The translations under genes were made by a program, and so were the position numbers. A model generated the notes under the pieces. It saw only the letters and a program-made list of their open reading frames with translations, ran no database searches and was not told the DNA's origin. This document shows, piece after piece, positions 34,066 to 42,752 of a stretch of 64,000 nt of DNA. Source of the stretch: Bradyrhizobiaceae bacterium Ga0074131 (lineage in GTDB: Bacteria; Pseudomonadota; Alphaproteobacteria; Rhizobiales; Xanthobacteraceae); the NCBI GenBank assembly GCA_001464035.1, contig LNEC01000017.1, positions 1 to 64,000 on the forward strand, written 5' to 3'. Each line of letters opens with the position of its first letter. Position 1 is the stretch's first letter.

Positions 34066-34332
34066 CTATTTCCGCCATCGGCGGTGAAGGTCGGCCAGAT
34101 GCGCCAAGCCAGCGGCCGCAAGGCAGCCGCTGGCCTGCATCCAGCCACCTCCGGCGAGCGTCGCACGCAGGGCCAGCAGCAGGAACGCGCCCGCGCAGAG
34201 ATTGGGCAGCAGATCGAGCGGCGCGACGCCCCGCCCGGCACGATGCCAATACACCAGAAGAAACGCGGCCTCGAGAACGACCAGAACGAAGATGAGATCG
34301 ACGAGGCGTCCGCTCGCAAACAGGTCAGCCAT
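34066..34332 (-). CDS. Small membrane protein downstream of tspO
   Basis: The 88-residue protein has three hydrophobic stretches (about residues 10-27, 40-58 and 64-80) and a charged end (HLADLHRRWRK). It follows tspO by 60 bases in the bchG-bchP-tspO direction, so it is probably the last gene of that operon. Codon use fits a real gene. The family was not recognised; a role linked to TspO or pigment handling is inference from position. Confidence 0.6.
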   Translation of the reverse strand: MADLFASGRLVDLIFVLVVLEAAFLLVYWHRAGRGVAPLDLLPNLCAGAFLLLALRATLAGGGWMQASGCLAAAGLAHLADLHRRWRK

Positions 34333-34392
34333 GCCTAAGGATCACATGACGGTCGCGATCGGACAATATGAAGTTGGCGCAGTGTTCCTTGC

Positions 34393-34881
34393 TCAGGCGA
34401 ATGGCGCATTCAGGCGAACGATAGTGAGGTTGAGATAAGCCGCGAAAGAAACCCACAACAAATAGGGCAACAGATAAAGGCTGGCCGGTTTGGCCCAGCG
34501 CCAGAACACAATCATCGGCAGCAAGATCGACGCCCAGAGAAATCCCACTTCGATCAGCGCCCAATCCGGCCGCCGCAAGGCAAAGAACAAGGTGCTCCAA
34601 AGCACGTTGAGCGCTCCGTTGAGCGCGAACAGCACAATCACCCAATCGCGTTGCGCGCGGTTCTCCGCGTGGCGCCAAGCATACACCGCCGACACCGTCG
34701 TCAACGCAAAAATCAAGGTCCATGCCGGGCCGAACAGCCAGTCCGGCGGCTGCCATGACGGTTTGCGCAAGTTCTGATACCACGGCCCGGTGTCGGTCAG
34801 CGTGCCGCCGAGCGTGGCGATGCAGATCGCAACGGCCGCCGCGATCAGAACAGGTTTCCAGAAACTCCGCAGCGCCACCAT
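34393..34881 (-). CDS. tspO: TspO/MBR family tryptophan-rich sensory protein
   Basis: The 162-residue membrane protein has five helices and the family signature: KPSWQPPDWLFGPAWTLIFALTTVSAVYAWR near residues 41-70, then LNGALNVLWSTLFFALRRPDWALIEVGFLW. TspO binds porphyrins and cholesterol-like ligands and in Rhodobacter down-tunes photosynthesis gene expression in response to oxygen. Its ATG shares a base with the bchP TGA, so translation is coupled to that of the geranylgeranyl reductase. Confidence 0.93.
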   Translation of the reverse strand: MVALRSFWKPVLIAAAVAICIATLGGTLTDTGPWYQNLRKPSWQPPDWLFGPAWTLIFALTTVSAVYAWRHAENRAQRDWVIVLFALNGALNVLWSTLFFALRRPDWALIEVGFLWASILLPMIVFWRWAKPASLYLLPYLLWVSFAAYLNLTIVRLNAPFA

Positions 34882-36080
34882 CAAGCCCGGGCCAATCCAG
34901 CCATATGAGCGAGATTCTTGAAGAAAATCCTGACATGCGCCACCGGCTTGGCCCGCACCAGTTCCTTATTCATGTAGGCATCCCAGGTCAGTTTCTGGAC
35001 GTCGCGGTCGCGGCAGATGCTGACGAATCGTTCGCGCCGGCGGTCATTCGAATACCAGTACCACTGCATCACGCCGAGAATCCAGAACACCAGGCCATGC
35101 ATTTTCATGAAACGCTTGCGCGCGGTGCGCAGCGCCTTGGCGTCACCGGTTTCAAGGAACAGATCGACGGCTTCCGCCGACAGCCGTCCGCCTATCATGG
35201 CGTAGTAGATTCCCTCGCCCGACGCCGGCGCGACAACGCCGGCGGCATCACCGGCAAGCAGGACGCTCTGACCATCATCCCAACGCGGCAGCGGGTGCAG
35301 CGGGATCGGCGCGCCTTCGCGGCGGATCGTCTCGGCGGATGCCAAACCAGCTGCGTCACGCAGGCCTACCACGGAATCGCGCAGCGAAAACCCCTTGCGG
35401 GCGGACCCGGTACCGACGCTGACTGTGTCACCGTGAGGAAACACCCAGCCATAAAAATCCGGCGATATCGTGCCGCGGTAATAGACGTCGCAGCGCGTGC
35501 CGTCGAACTGGCCTTCCGGGCGCGGCGACCGAACGATCTCGTGATAGGCGAACACGAAAGGTAGCCGATCGGCGCCGGGCAGGCACTGACGTGCAACCGC
35601 CGACAGCGCGCCGTCAGCGCCGATCAGCGCGCGGGTCCTCACGGCGCGTTCGGTGCTGCTCCCGTCAGCCTCACGCGCCTCGAAATAAACCATGGTGCTT
35701 CCGGACTGGTCGCGCTCAAATCGCCCGAACAGGCCGGTTCGTCGCTCTGCCCCGGCCTGAGCCGCCCGCTCCCTCAACCACTCGTCAAACACATCGCGGT
35801 CGACCATGCCGACAAACCCCCCGTCGATCGGCATGTCGACCTGCTGATCCGAAGGCGACACCATGCGCGCGGATTTGACCTTGGCCACCAGCAGATGATC
35901 GGGAATGTCGAAATCGCGGATCAGCCGAGGCGGAATCGCGCCGCCGCAAGGCTTGATGCGTCCGGCGCGATCGAGCAACAGCACCTTGCGTCCAAGGCTC
36001 GCCAGGTCGCGGGCCGCCGTGGCACCGGACGGCCCACCGCCGACCACCACGACATCAAACATTTCGGAAATTGGCTGCAT
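34881..36080 (-). CDS. bchP: Geranylgeranyl diphosphate/bacteriochlorophyll reductase
   Basis: This 399-residue FAD enzyme reduces the geranylgeranyl tail of bacteriochlorophyll a to phytyl. The Rossmann motif VVVGGGPSGATAARDLASLGRKVLLLDR lies at about residues 10-37, with KPCGGAIPP and the second FAD motif VLLAGDAAGVVAPASGEGIYYAM typical of BchP/ChlP. The start at 36080 (MQPISEMFD) is behind GGGAGG and just after the stop of the PucC-family gene. Confidence 0.94.
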   Translation of the reverse strand: MQPISEMFDVVVVGGGPSGATAARDLASLGRKVLLLDRAGRIKPCGGAIPPRLIRDFDIPDHLLVAKVKSARMVSPSDQQVDMPIDGGFVGMVDRDVFDEWLRERAAQAGAERRTGLFGRFERDQSGSTMVYFEAREADGSSTERAVRTRALIGADGALSAVARQCLPGADRLPFVFAYHEIVRSPRPEGQFDGTRCDVYYRGTISPDFYGWVFPHGDTVSVGTGSARKGFSLRDSVVGLRDAAGLASAETIRREGAPIPLHPLPRWDDGQSVLLAGDAAGVVAPASGEGIYYAMIGGRLSAEAVDLFLETGDAKALRTARKRFMKMHGLVFWILGVMQWYWYSNDRRRERFVSICRDRDVQKLTWDAYMNKELVRAKPVAHVRIFFKNLAHMAGLARA

Positions 36081-36081
36081 G

Positions 36082-37422
36082 TCACCCTCCCGCAACTACG
36101 ACGGTCCGCAGTTCATCTTGCCGCAACGCGCCGCGGACCGGCGCCCGATGAATCCATATCGCCATCAGTGCGGCGACCACGAACAGGCCGGCTTCGGCAG
36201 CGAACACCACCGAGTAGGAAAGCGCCGGCGACGACAACAGATATCGCGCGACGTCGCTCGCGAGGGTTCCGATAAAGCCGCCGGCGCCGAACGCGAAAGC
36301 CTGGGCCGCGCCCCACAGCCCCATCCGCACGCCCTCACGCTTCTCGCCGCCCGCACTGACAAGCGCCATCATCGACCCGATCGCCGCCACCGCATAGGCG
36401 CCATTGGTCACGCCAAGCATGAAGACGGTTTCGCGCAACGGCCAGCCGGGTCCGATGATCGCCGCCGCCGCCAGGCACAGCAAAGCGATCGCGGAAGCGA
36501 GACATCCGCCGATGGTCCATATCTGCAGATTTCCGCGCGATCGCGGATGGACGGCACCGATCAGCGGCACCAGCGCCATTCCGATCAGCGTGCCGGCATG
36601 TTGAACGCCCGACAGTTTGGTGGTCTCGCCGGGCGTGAAGCCGAACACCACGCCGGCGAACGGCTCCAGGATCAGATCCTGCGCGCTGTAAGCCAACATC
36701 GAAACAAATACGAAGATGGCGAACCGCCGTGACTTGGGTTCGGCCCAGACTTCCCTAAGGGCCGCGCGGAAAGATGATGGCGTCGACGCTCTCGGCGTGG
36801 GCGGATGAGGTGCCGCCACCGGCCGCTCCTCGATGCCCCACACGCCCGTCACCGTCAGCACCATCGCCGCGACCGACACAGAGGCGGAAACGACGATCAG
36901 CCGCAGCGGAGAAAACGGATCCAGCATGTGACCGGCCACACCGGTGGTGACGATGAATCCGGCAATCATCATGACCCAGACGATGGTGGCTGCCGCGGCA
37001 CGGCGGTTGTCGTCCGTACGCTTGGCGAGCAGCACCAGCAGTGACGTGCCGGCGGCGCCGACACCGGCTCCGATCAGGCAGAATGCTGCGACCGCCAGCG
37101 CGACGCCGAACAACGGCTGCGTCGCCATCCACGCCGTCGCCACCGAGGCCAACAGGCCGCCAGTCGCAAGAACCAGCATGCCGCCGACGATCCATGGCGT
37201 GCGCCGCGCCCCAAGGTCGGAGCCGTGTCCCCAGGCAGGCCTGAAAACCTGCAGCGCATAATGAATGGCCACCAGCGCACCAGGCAGCATCGCCGGCATC
37301 GCCAGTTCGACCACCATCACCCGGTTCAGCGTCGAGGTGGTGAGAACGACGACCGCACCGAGCCCGGTCTGCACCAGACCGAGGCGGACAATGCTGAACC
37401 ACGACAGCGTCGGTTTGCTCAT
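36082..37422 (-). CDS. PucC/LhaA-family transporter between bchG and bchP
   Basis: The 446-residue protein has 12 hydrophobic helices and the PucC-family stretches STLNRVMVVELAMPAMLPG, FRPAWGHGSDLGARRTPW and QDLILEPFAGVVFGFTPGETT. It is a second member of the family, besides lhaA at 18-19.4 kb. The position between bchG and bchP matches the gene called bch2 or orf428 in Rhodobacter. Proposed roles are bacteriochlorophyll delivery or membrane routing. The start at 37422 is two bases past the bchG stop. Confidence 0.88.
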   Translation of the reverse strand: MSKPTLSWFSIVRLGLVQTGLGAVVVLTTSTLNRVMVVELAMPAMLPGALVAIHYALQVFRPAWGHGSDLGARRTPWIVGGMLVLATGGLLASVATAWMATQPLFGVALAVAAFCLIGAGVGAAGTSLLVLLAKRTDDNRRAAAATIVWVMMIAGFIVTTGVAGHMLDPFSPLRLIVVSASVSVAAMVLTVTGVWGIEERPVAAPHPPTPRASTPSSFRAALREVWAEPKSRRFAIFVFVSMLAYSAQDLILEPFAGVVFGFTPGETTKLSGVQHAGTLIGMALVPLIGAVHPRSRGNLQIWTIGGCLASAIALLCLAAAAIIGPGWPLRETVFMLGVTNGAYAVAAIGSMMALVSAGGEKREGVRMGLWGAAQAFAFGAGGFIGTLASDVARYLLSSPALSYSVVFAAEAGLFVVAALMAIWIHRAPVRGALRQDELRTVVVAGG

Positions 37423-37424
37423 GG

Positions 37425-38318
37425 TCACCCTGCCCTGATCGCCGCCAGCGCGAACGCGCTGATCAACATGCCCAAGGCGTAGCAACTGACGCCGGTTCCG
37501 TTGTACCAGGCCGCGCGCTCGCGCGGACGCTTGAGGAAATGCGCCATCAGAAACAATTGCGCGAGCAGCAACGCGCTCACGGCGGTCGCATAAAGCGGCC
37601 GATCCCAGGTCATCAGCAGCGCGATCACGACCGCCTGCGGCACCGCCATGACAAGACAGGCGAAGCGCGCGGCGTTGCCGACGCCGAGCAGCACCGGCAG
37701 CGAATCGATCCCCATCCGCTTGTCTCCCTCGACCGACTTGAAGTCGTTAAGGGTCATGATGCCGTGGGCGCCAATACTATAGAGCAGCGCGATCGCCACG
37801 ATACGCCAGTCCGGAACCGTCGCGCTCATGATCGCCGCCCCGGTAAACCAAGGCAGGCCTTCATAGCAAAGCCCGCACGCGGCATTGCCCCACCAGCCGT
37901 TCTGCTTCAGCCGGATCGGCGGCGCGCTGTAGGCCCATGCCAGCGCAAGCCCGACGACGGCCGCAACAAACCCCCAGATGCCGAGCGCGGTCGCGAGCAG
38001 CAGCGACAGCGCCGTCCAGATCACGGCAATATAGAGCCCCCAGCGCCCGGGAATGCGGCCCGACGGAATCGGCCGATCCGGTTCGTTGAGGGCGTCGACA
38101 TGCCGGTCATACCAGTCATTTACGGCCTGACTGGTGCCGCATACCATCGGGCCCGCAAGCATCACGCCGGCGACGATCATCGGCCAGCGCTGTCCGGGCG
38201 AGACGCCCGATGAAACGACGCCGCACCCCAGCGCCCACATCGGCGGAAACCAGGTGATCGGTTTCAACAGTTCCAGCACGACCAGAGGCGACGGGCGGTG
38301 AGCGACGGCGCTATTCAT
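37425..38318 (-). CDS. bchG: Bacteriochlorophyll synthase (geranylgeranyl transferase)
   Basis: This 297-residue UbiA-family membrane enzyme attaches geranylgeranyl diphosphate to bacteriochlorophyllide a. The diphosphate/Mg motif is NDWYDRHVDALNEPDRPIPSGRI at about residues 68-90, the second aspartate-rich site is NDFKSVEGDKRMGIDSLP, and eight or nine helices are visible. The start at 38318 overlaps the end of the second ppsR by eight bases, so the synthase is translated with its regulator. Confidence 0.95.
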   Translation of the reverse strand: MNSAVAHRPSPLVVLELLKPITWFPPMWALGCGVVSSGVSPGQRWPMIVAGVMLAGPMVCGTSQAVNDWYDRHVDALNEPDRPIPSGRIPGRWGLYIAVIWTALSLLLATALGIWGFVAAVVGLALAWAYSAPPIRLKQNGWWGNAACGLCYEGLPWFTGAAIMSATVPDWRIVAIALLYSIGAHGIMTLNDFKSVEGDKRMGIDSLPVLLGVGNAARFACLVMAVPQAVVIALLMTWDRPLYATAVSALLLAQLFLMAHFLKRPRERAAWYNGTGVSCYALGMLISAFALAAIRAG

Positions 38319-39756
38319 CCTCACTCTCCTCGTCTGCGGAATGTTCAGCAAGGCCGAACCGGCGAAGCTTTACGTAAAGGCTCTGCCGGCTCAGGCCCAG
38401 CATCTCGGCAGCCGAAGCACGGTTATCGCCAGTCAGTTCAAGTGCGGCCTCGATGGAAAGCTTCTCGATGACGTCGGTAGTCTCGCGCACCAGATCGCGC
38501 AGCGGCACCCGGCCAATCAACTCCGTCAATTGCGCCACCGAGCGCGGTAGTTCTCGCGCCGAGGAGTTCGCTGCGGAGAGCCGCTTCTCAACATTTCTGA
38601 TCGCAAAACCAAAGCTCGGCTTGTCATCGCCATCGGTCAGCGACACCGCCGAGACTTCGACATCGGCGCTCGCGCCGTACTCTCCGCGCAGCGAAGTGGC
38701 GAACAGCTTGATCGATCCGTGCTGGCGAAGGTTGGCCAGCGCGATGTTGAAATCGACGCCGGCTCGGCCGAGCCATCGATCCAGCGCCTCCCCCCGCGCC
38801 TGTTCCACGCTGCTGAGTTGCGCCATTTCCAGAAAAGCGGGGTTTGCCCTCACAATCCGACCCTCATACTGGGTGATGACCAGTCCGTCCGGGGCAGCCT
38901 GGAAGTAATTCAGCAGCATCGAAGTCGCCTTCAGCGCGCTGGCTTCGGGCACCGATGGATGAGAGGACAGCCGGACCAGGAACAGCGAGGCATGTTCCTG
39001 CCGGAACAAGGATGCGGCCACGCTGCACTCGCGCTGCCCGTGCGCCAGGCGCACGCGCGCGCTGCTGTCTCGACCAGTAGCGCGAACATCGGCCAGAAGG
39101 GTCTGGATCACCTGCGAGCCTGCGGCATTGAACTGACCTGGCAAGCCGGCTTTCTGCAACTGCGGCGCGCTCGCGTCGAGCAACGCAAGCGCGGCCGGGT
39201 TGGCGTCGAGAATGGCGTTATTGCTGGCATCAACGATCATGACTGCTTCCGATGAAACCTGAAACAAGAGCCGGTAGCGTGTTTCGGCATGACGCAACCG
39301 GACGTAATCCCGCTCCATCGATTGCTGGGCACTGATGAGCCGCTGCTGCATCGCCGCGAGCGGACGCAGGTCGCGGCCGACCACCACGAAGCGATCCTTG
39401 CGCCCGATATTGATCGCCGAATAGAGGATCGGAATATCCGCGCCGCCGGGTGACGGATGATTGACCTGACGCCAGCTCGATGATTTCAGGGCCGCCGCGT
39501 CCTGCAGCAGTTCCCTGACTTTGGTCTGGGTCTCCGGCGTTACCACCTCCAGTAGTTTCGAACCAAGCCAGCGTCCGTGCGCGTCGAGTTCGAGCGACAA
39601 CTCTTCCTTGTTGAACGCGACATCGCGAATCGAGCCCTGCCCATCGACCACAACGGCAACATCGGTCGCAGCCGCGATCAGGTTCGCAACCGACAGCGCA
39701 CCGAGATCGCCCAGCGATTCCTGCGGAGATTTGAACACTTGCACCAGGGCAAACAT
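38311..39756 (-). CDS. ppsR: PpsR/CrtJ-type repressor, bchG-linked copy
   Basis: This regulator has up to 481 residues in the same PAS-Q-linker-PAS-PAS-HTH order as the bphP-linked copy. Its Fis HTH is ALELTGDNRASAAEMLGLSRQSLYVKLRRFG near the C-terminus. It has a single cysteine, C244 (HGQRECSVAA), at about the place of the redox-active C251 of R. sphaeroides PpsR, and none in the HTH. The start is uncertain: the ATG at 39756 has GGTGGAGG directly against it, and the GTG codons at 39744 or 39738 (VFKSPQESLG) may be used. It lies between pufM and bchG in the same direction. Confidence 0.92.
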   Translation of the reverse strand: MFALVQVFKSPQESLGDLGALSVANLIAAATDVAVVVDGQGSIRDVAFNKEELSLELDAHGRWLGSKLLEVVTPETQTKVRELLQDAAALKSSSWRQVNHPSPGGADIPILYSAINIGRKDRFVVVGRDLRPLAAMQQRLISAQQSMERDYVRLRHAETRYRLLFQVSSEAVMIVDASNNAILDANPAALALLDASAPQLQKAGLPGQFNAAGSQVIQTLLADVRATGRDSSARVRLAHGQRECSVAASLFRQEHASLFLVRLSSHPSVPEASALKATSMLLNYFQAAPDGLVITQYEGRIVRANPAFLEMAQLSSVEQARGEALDRWLGRAGVDFNIALANLRQHGSIKLFATSLRGEYGASADVEVSAVSLTDGDDKPSFGFAIRNVEKRLSAANSSARELPRSVAQLTELIGRVPLRDLVRETTDVIEKLSIEAALELTGDNRASAAEMLGLSRQSLYVKLRRFGLAEHSADEESEDE

Positions 39757-39976
39757 CCTCCACCAAATCCGTGATCTCCGCTCCAGCAAACTTCCTGCCC
39801 GGCCTGTTCTCGGAGCGGACGTGTGCCGAACGCTTTTCGACCTCGTCCGCCGGCCGCTGCATCGCCCCGAAACAATCAGGCCTGCTGACTGGAAAGACGA
39901 GGGTAGCCTGCGCACCGGGTTTGCATTCTCGCCATCGCCGGCGCGCGGCTGGGAGTTCGCAGTTCTCCGTCCTTCG

Positions 39977-40900
39977 TTATCTCGGCGGCGCGAGCCCGTG
40001 CTTGACGCCCCAGTCGAACCAGTTGTCGACCACGGTGCCCGTGAGCAGGATGCCGATGCCGCCCGTGAGGGGACACAGCACGGCGAACCACCAGGCCCAG
40101 CGGTGAATCGATTCCGCCGTGGCGTTGAAGCCCATGGTCCAGCGCCAGAACAGCGCCGCTCGCTCCAGCGCCGTGCCGCGGTCGACAATCTGCTCGATCT
40201 CGCGCTCGCCGCCGTAGCGGCTGACCGCAAGGATGGTGGCACCGTGCATGGCGAACAGCAGCGCCGAACCATACAGGAACACGATCGAGAGCATGTGGAA
40301 TGGATTGTAGAACAGGTTGCCATAGGTGATGGAGAAGTTGTTGGTCCAGTCGAGATGCGGGAATATCCCGAACGGCACCGCCTCGCTGAACCTGCCCATC
40401 AACAGCGGGCGGATGAAGCCGAGCACCAGGTAAAGCCAGATCGCCGAGGCAAAGGCCCATGACACATGGGTTCCCATGCCGAGCGCCCGCGCGCGGCGAT
40501 AGGTCCGCACCCACCACAACAGGATCGACGTCGTCAGCGCGAAGCCGGCCATCAACCACCAGCCGCCGTCCTGTAGCGGCGGGATGCTGATGCCGTATTC
40601 GGGCTTCGGCGGATCGAGCGAGAGCCAAGGCAATTGCCGCACGAATTCGATCGGGCTCCAGTTGACCGACGCCAGCATGTTGAGGCCGATAATCTCGATC
40701 GCGACGATACCGCACAGGATCGACGCGATGCCGGTGAACCCGAGATATATCGGGCCGATCTGCGCGTCGCCGATCTTTCCGAGCCAGTAGTTGAACCGGC
40801 CCTCCCCGCTGCGGACCCAAATCCCGGGCTGCATGGGGATACCCGGATAGACGGTGCTGCGGACCTGAACCTGCGTGAAGATGTTCTGATAGTTGGCCAT
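39977..40900 (-). CDS. pufM: Photosynthetic reaction centre subunit M
   Basis: The 307-residue protein starts [14 protein letters not shown] and has five transmembrane helices. Ligands for the special pair, accessory pigments and iron are in [40 protein letters not shown] and ESIHRWAWW. The QA pocket tryptophan region ([13 protein letters not shown]) is normal. The gene is followed by ppsR with 220 bases between, and no pufC (tetraheme cytochrome) or pufX is present, so electrons must come from a soluble carrier. Confidence 0.97.
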   Translation of the reverse strand: MANYQNIFTQVQVRSTVYPGIPMQPGIWVRSGEGRFNYWLGKIGDAQIGPIYLGFTGIASILCGIVAIEIIGLNMLASVNWSPIEFVRQLPWLSLDPPKPEYGISIPPLQDGGWWLMAGFALTTSILLWWVRTYRRARALGMGTHVSWAFASAIWLYLVLGFIRPLLMGRFSEAVPFGIFPHLDWTNNFSITYGNLFYNPFHMLSIVFLYGSALLFAMHGATILAVSRYGGEREIEQIVDRGTALERAALFWRWTMGFNATAESIHRWAWWFAVLCPLTGGIGILLTGTVVDNWFDWGVKHGLAPPR

Positions 40901-40926
40901 GGCGGGGTTCTTTCTGACGACGGTCG

Positions 40927-41769
40927 TTAGTTGGAAGACCAGATCGGAAGATTGCGCCACCAGTTCCACCATTCGGACCAGGGCTCGCCTTCCGGCCATA
41001 GCCACAACGGGCCACTGATGACGATGCAGACGGCGCTCCAGAACCCCGAGGACAACGCCACGAACAGGCCGAGGCGGTGAATGCCGAGGGTCCCGACCGA
41101 ATAGCCGATCAGGTCGCGGAAGATGGTGTTCTCGTGCTCGGGCGACTTAACGGGCTCGCCGCGGTCGGGATTGGTCGATGACAGGATCAGCCCACCGTGC
41201 AGCGCCAACGCAAGGCACGTCGTGAAGAAGAACGTGATGGCGATCATGTGCGCCGGATTGTAGTGGAAGTTGCCGTACTGATAGCCGGTGTTCGATACCC
41301 AATCGAGGTGGGTGATGATTCCGTAAGGGAAGCCGTAGCTCCAGGAGCCCATCAACACTGGCCGGATCACGACCAGCGTGACGTAAGCCAGGATCGCGAT
41401 GCTGAAGGCGAAAGGTACATGATAGCCGATGCCGAGCTTGCGGCATATTTCGACCTCGCGCAGCGCCCAGGAAACGAAGGCACCGATCGCGCAAATCGTG
41501 ACGACCTGCCAGATACCGCCTTCCTGCAACGGCGCGAACGAAAGGCCGTATTTGACATCGGGCGGGTTGATGCTGATCTGCCACAGGTTCCAGGTCGGAC
41601 CGAGCGCCGCGCCCCACACGATCAGGGCGGTTCCAACTACCGAGAAGAACACCGTCGTGATACCGAAGAACCCGACGTAAAGCGGCCCGGCCCAGAAATC
41701 GAACAGGTCGCCTCCTATCAGCGTTCCGCCGCGAACGCGGTACTTTCTTTCAAAGCTGAGCATTGCCAT
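40927..41769 (-). CDS. pufL: Photosynthetic reaction centre subunit L
   Basis: The 280-residue protein starts [20 protein letters not shown], just after GGAGGAG. The five helices carry the special-pair and iron ligands in [41 protein letters not shown] and [10 protein letters not shown] 14-codon upstream extension from 41811 exists but lacks homology. It is co-transcribed with pufBA and pufM. Confidence 0.97.
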   Translation of the reverse strand: MAMLSFERKYRVRGGTLIGGDLFDFWAGPLYVGFFGITTVFFSVVGTALIVWGAALGPTWNLWQISINPPDVKYGLSFAPLQEGGIWQVVTICAIGAFVSWALREVEICRKLGIGYHVPFAFSIAILAYVTLVVIRPVLMGSWSYGFPYGIITHLDWVSNTGYQYGNFHYNPAHMIAITFFFTTCLALALHGGLILSSTNPDRGEPVKSPEHENTIFRDLIGYSVGTLGIHRLGLFVALSSGFWSAVCIVISGPLWLWPEGEPWSEWWNWWRNLPIWSSN

Positions 41770-41820
41770 CGATGGCTCCTCCGCGAGCGAATTCTCGTTC
41801 TCATCCATCAACCCGTTAGC

Positions 41821-41872
41821 TACCGGAAGCGGGCGAGACCGGCCGCTCTATCCGGTCTCGTCCGTTCCGGTA
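41821..41872 (-). promoter_or_regulatory. Large intercistronic hairpin between pufA and pufL
   Basis: The arms TACCGGAAGCGGGCGAGACC(GG) (41821-41842) and CCGGTCTCGTCCGTTCCGGT(A) (41852-41872) form a stem of about 21 bp with one G-U pair and one bulge around a 9-base loop. Such a structure in this place in Rhodobacter shields the upstream pufBA mRNA from 3' decay and gives an excess of LH1 over reaction-centre message. Confidence 0.85.
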
Positions 41873-41889
41873 CGCAGCAGGTCATGCCA

Positions 41890-42087
41890 TCAGGACGGCA
41901 TGGTCGGTGTCGTGTACGGCAGAGAAATCTCTGACGTTTTCACCGGGCCCTTGCGGGGACCGTCCAACCAGTTGAACCGGTCGGTAGAGAGCAGAATGAA
42001 GTGGATCACGATCGCCAGTCCGAACAGGAACGTGAAGAGCATGACCAACGCACGCCGCGGGTCGAATAGAAGCCATATCCGCCACAT
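41890..42087 (-). CDS. pufA: LH1 alpha polypeptide
   Basis: This 65-residue antenna subunit has the canonical start [18 protein letters not shown], the bacteriochlorophyll ligand H29 ([18 protein letters not shown]) in its single helix and a periplasmic tail. It lies 13 bases after pufB. Sixteen or so copies pair with the beta subunit around each reaction centre. Confidence 0.96.
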   Translation of the reverse strand: MWRIWLLFDPRRALVMLFTFLFGLAIVIHFILLSTDRFNWLDGPRKGPVKTSEISLPYTTPTMPS

Positions 42088-42100
42088 GTCTTTTCTCCCG

Positions 42101-42316
42101 TTATGTCAGGTAAGAGATCGAAGCTTGGGCGAAATGCTGGATGCCATCCAACGCCGTCCTGTAGCCGCCGGGGCCCGGCAGCCAGGGACGCCACATCCAG
42201 GCAAGGATGTGAGCAACCACCGCGACAGCCGTGAAGAGAAAGAAACTCGTCATGAATATCGTGTGGAATTCCTTGGCCTCAGCTTCGGATAGCCCCGAGA
42301 TGGAACCGTCCTTCAT
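42101..42316 (-). CDS. pufB: LH1 beta polypeptide with extended C-terminus
   Basis: This 71-residue antenna subunit has an N-terminal [18 protein letters not shown] (H18), the helix [15 protein letters not shown] with ligand H36, and then about 25 residues after WRPW ([19 protein letters not shown]...). Many LH1 beta chains end soon after that tryptophan and are about 48-55 residues long. The start has an AGGAGGAATA box upstream. Confidence 0.93.
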   Translation of the reverse strand: MKDGSISGLSEAEAKEFHTIFMTSFFLFTAVAVVAHILAWMWRPWLPGPGGYRTALDGIQHFAQASISYLT

Positions 42317-42438
42317 TTGGTATTCCTCCTGTTGATAGCCTTGCGGCCGTTCGCCGCCCGAGCGGGGGCGGCAGCGAATGCCGGATCTGCTTCGATGCGG
42401 CAGTTATCCGCCCGGCACCGACGGGCGAATTCCTCGAA

Positions 42439-42684
42439 CTACAAGCCCATGAACGCCGACGTCACGATCGTGCCGGCCCCGCTGCGGGCTTCGGCAAAAA
42501 TCGACTCGCGATCGCGGGAGAGACCGAAAGCGTCATGCTTGCGCCAGGGCATCAGCCGCATCGCCGCCGCGCGGAGCAGGCAAAGCACGTAGCAAAAACC
42601 GAACATGAGACGCGATTCGATCGCCTTGCTTTCCGCGAATGTTCTTGAACGAGAGCTGGTGTGGACATAATCGGACATCGACAT
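42439..42684 (-). CDS. PufQ-like small protein
   Basis: The 81-residue protein has one hydrophobic segment (RLMFGFCYVLCLLRAAAMRLM, about residues 24-44) and a tail SIFAEARSGAGTIVTSAFMGL. The tail loosely echoes the PufQ ending in which an FARAW-REA-like helix precedes TPxIF. It lies between bchZ and pufB, exactly where pufQ is found. PufQ supports bacteriochlorophyll delivery to the core complex. The start at 42684 has AAGGA seven bases upstream; an ATG at 42756 overlapping bchZ is the alternative. Identification is tentative. Confidence 0.7.
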   Translation of the reverse strand: MSMSDYVHTSSRSRTFAESKAIESRLMFGFCYVLCLLRAAAMRLMPWRKHDAFGLSRDRESIFAEARSGAGTIVTSAFMGL

Positions 42685-42752
42685 CACCTCTTCCTTGTTG
42701 CCTTGCACGTATGGATACGGAATCACCGGATACAGATTGGCTTCGATGGCTC

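Noticed and set aside
34018..34338. Plus-strand 106-codon frame opposite the small membrane gene
   Set aside because: Charged, low-complexity shadow; the minus-strand frame has helices and fits the operon.
39757..40323. 189-codon N-terminal extension of the second ppsR through the pufM end
   Set aside because: Translation is low-complexity and overlaps pufM; PpsR homology starts near 39740.
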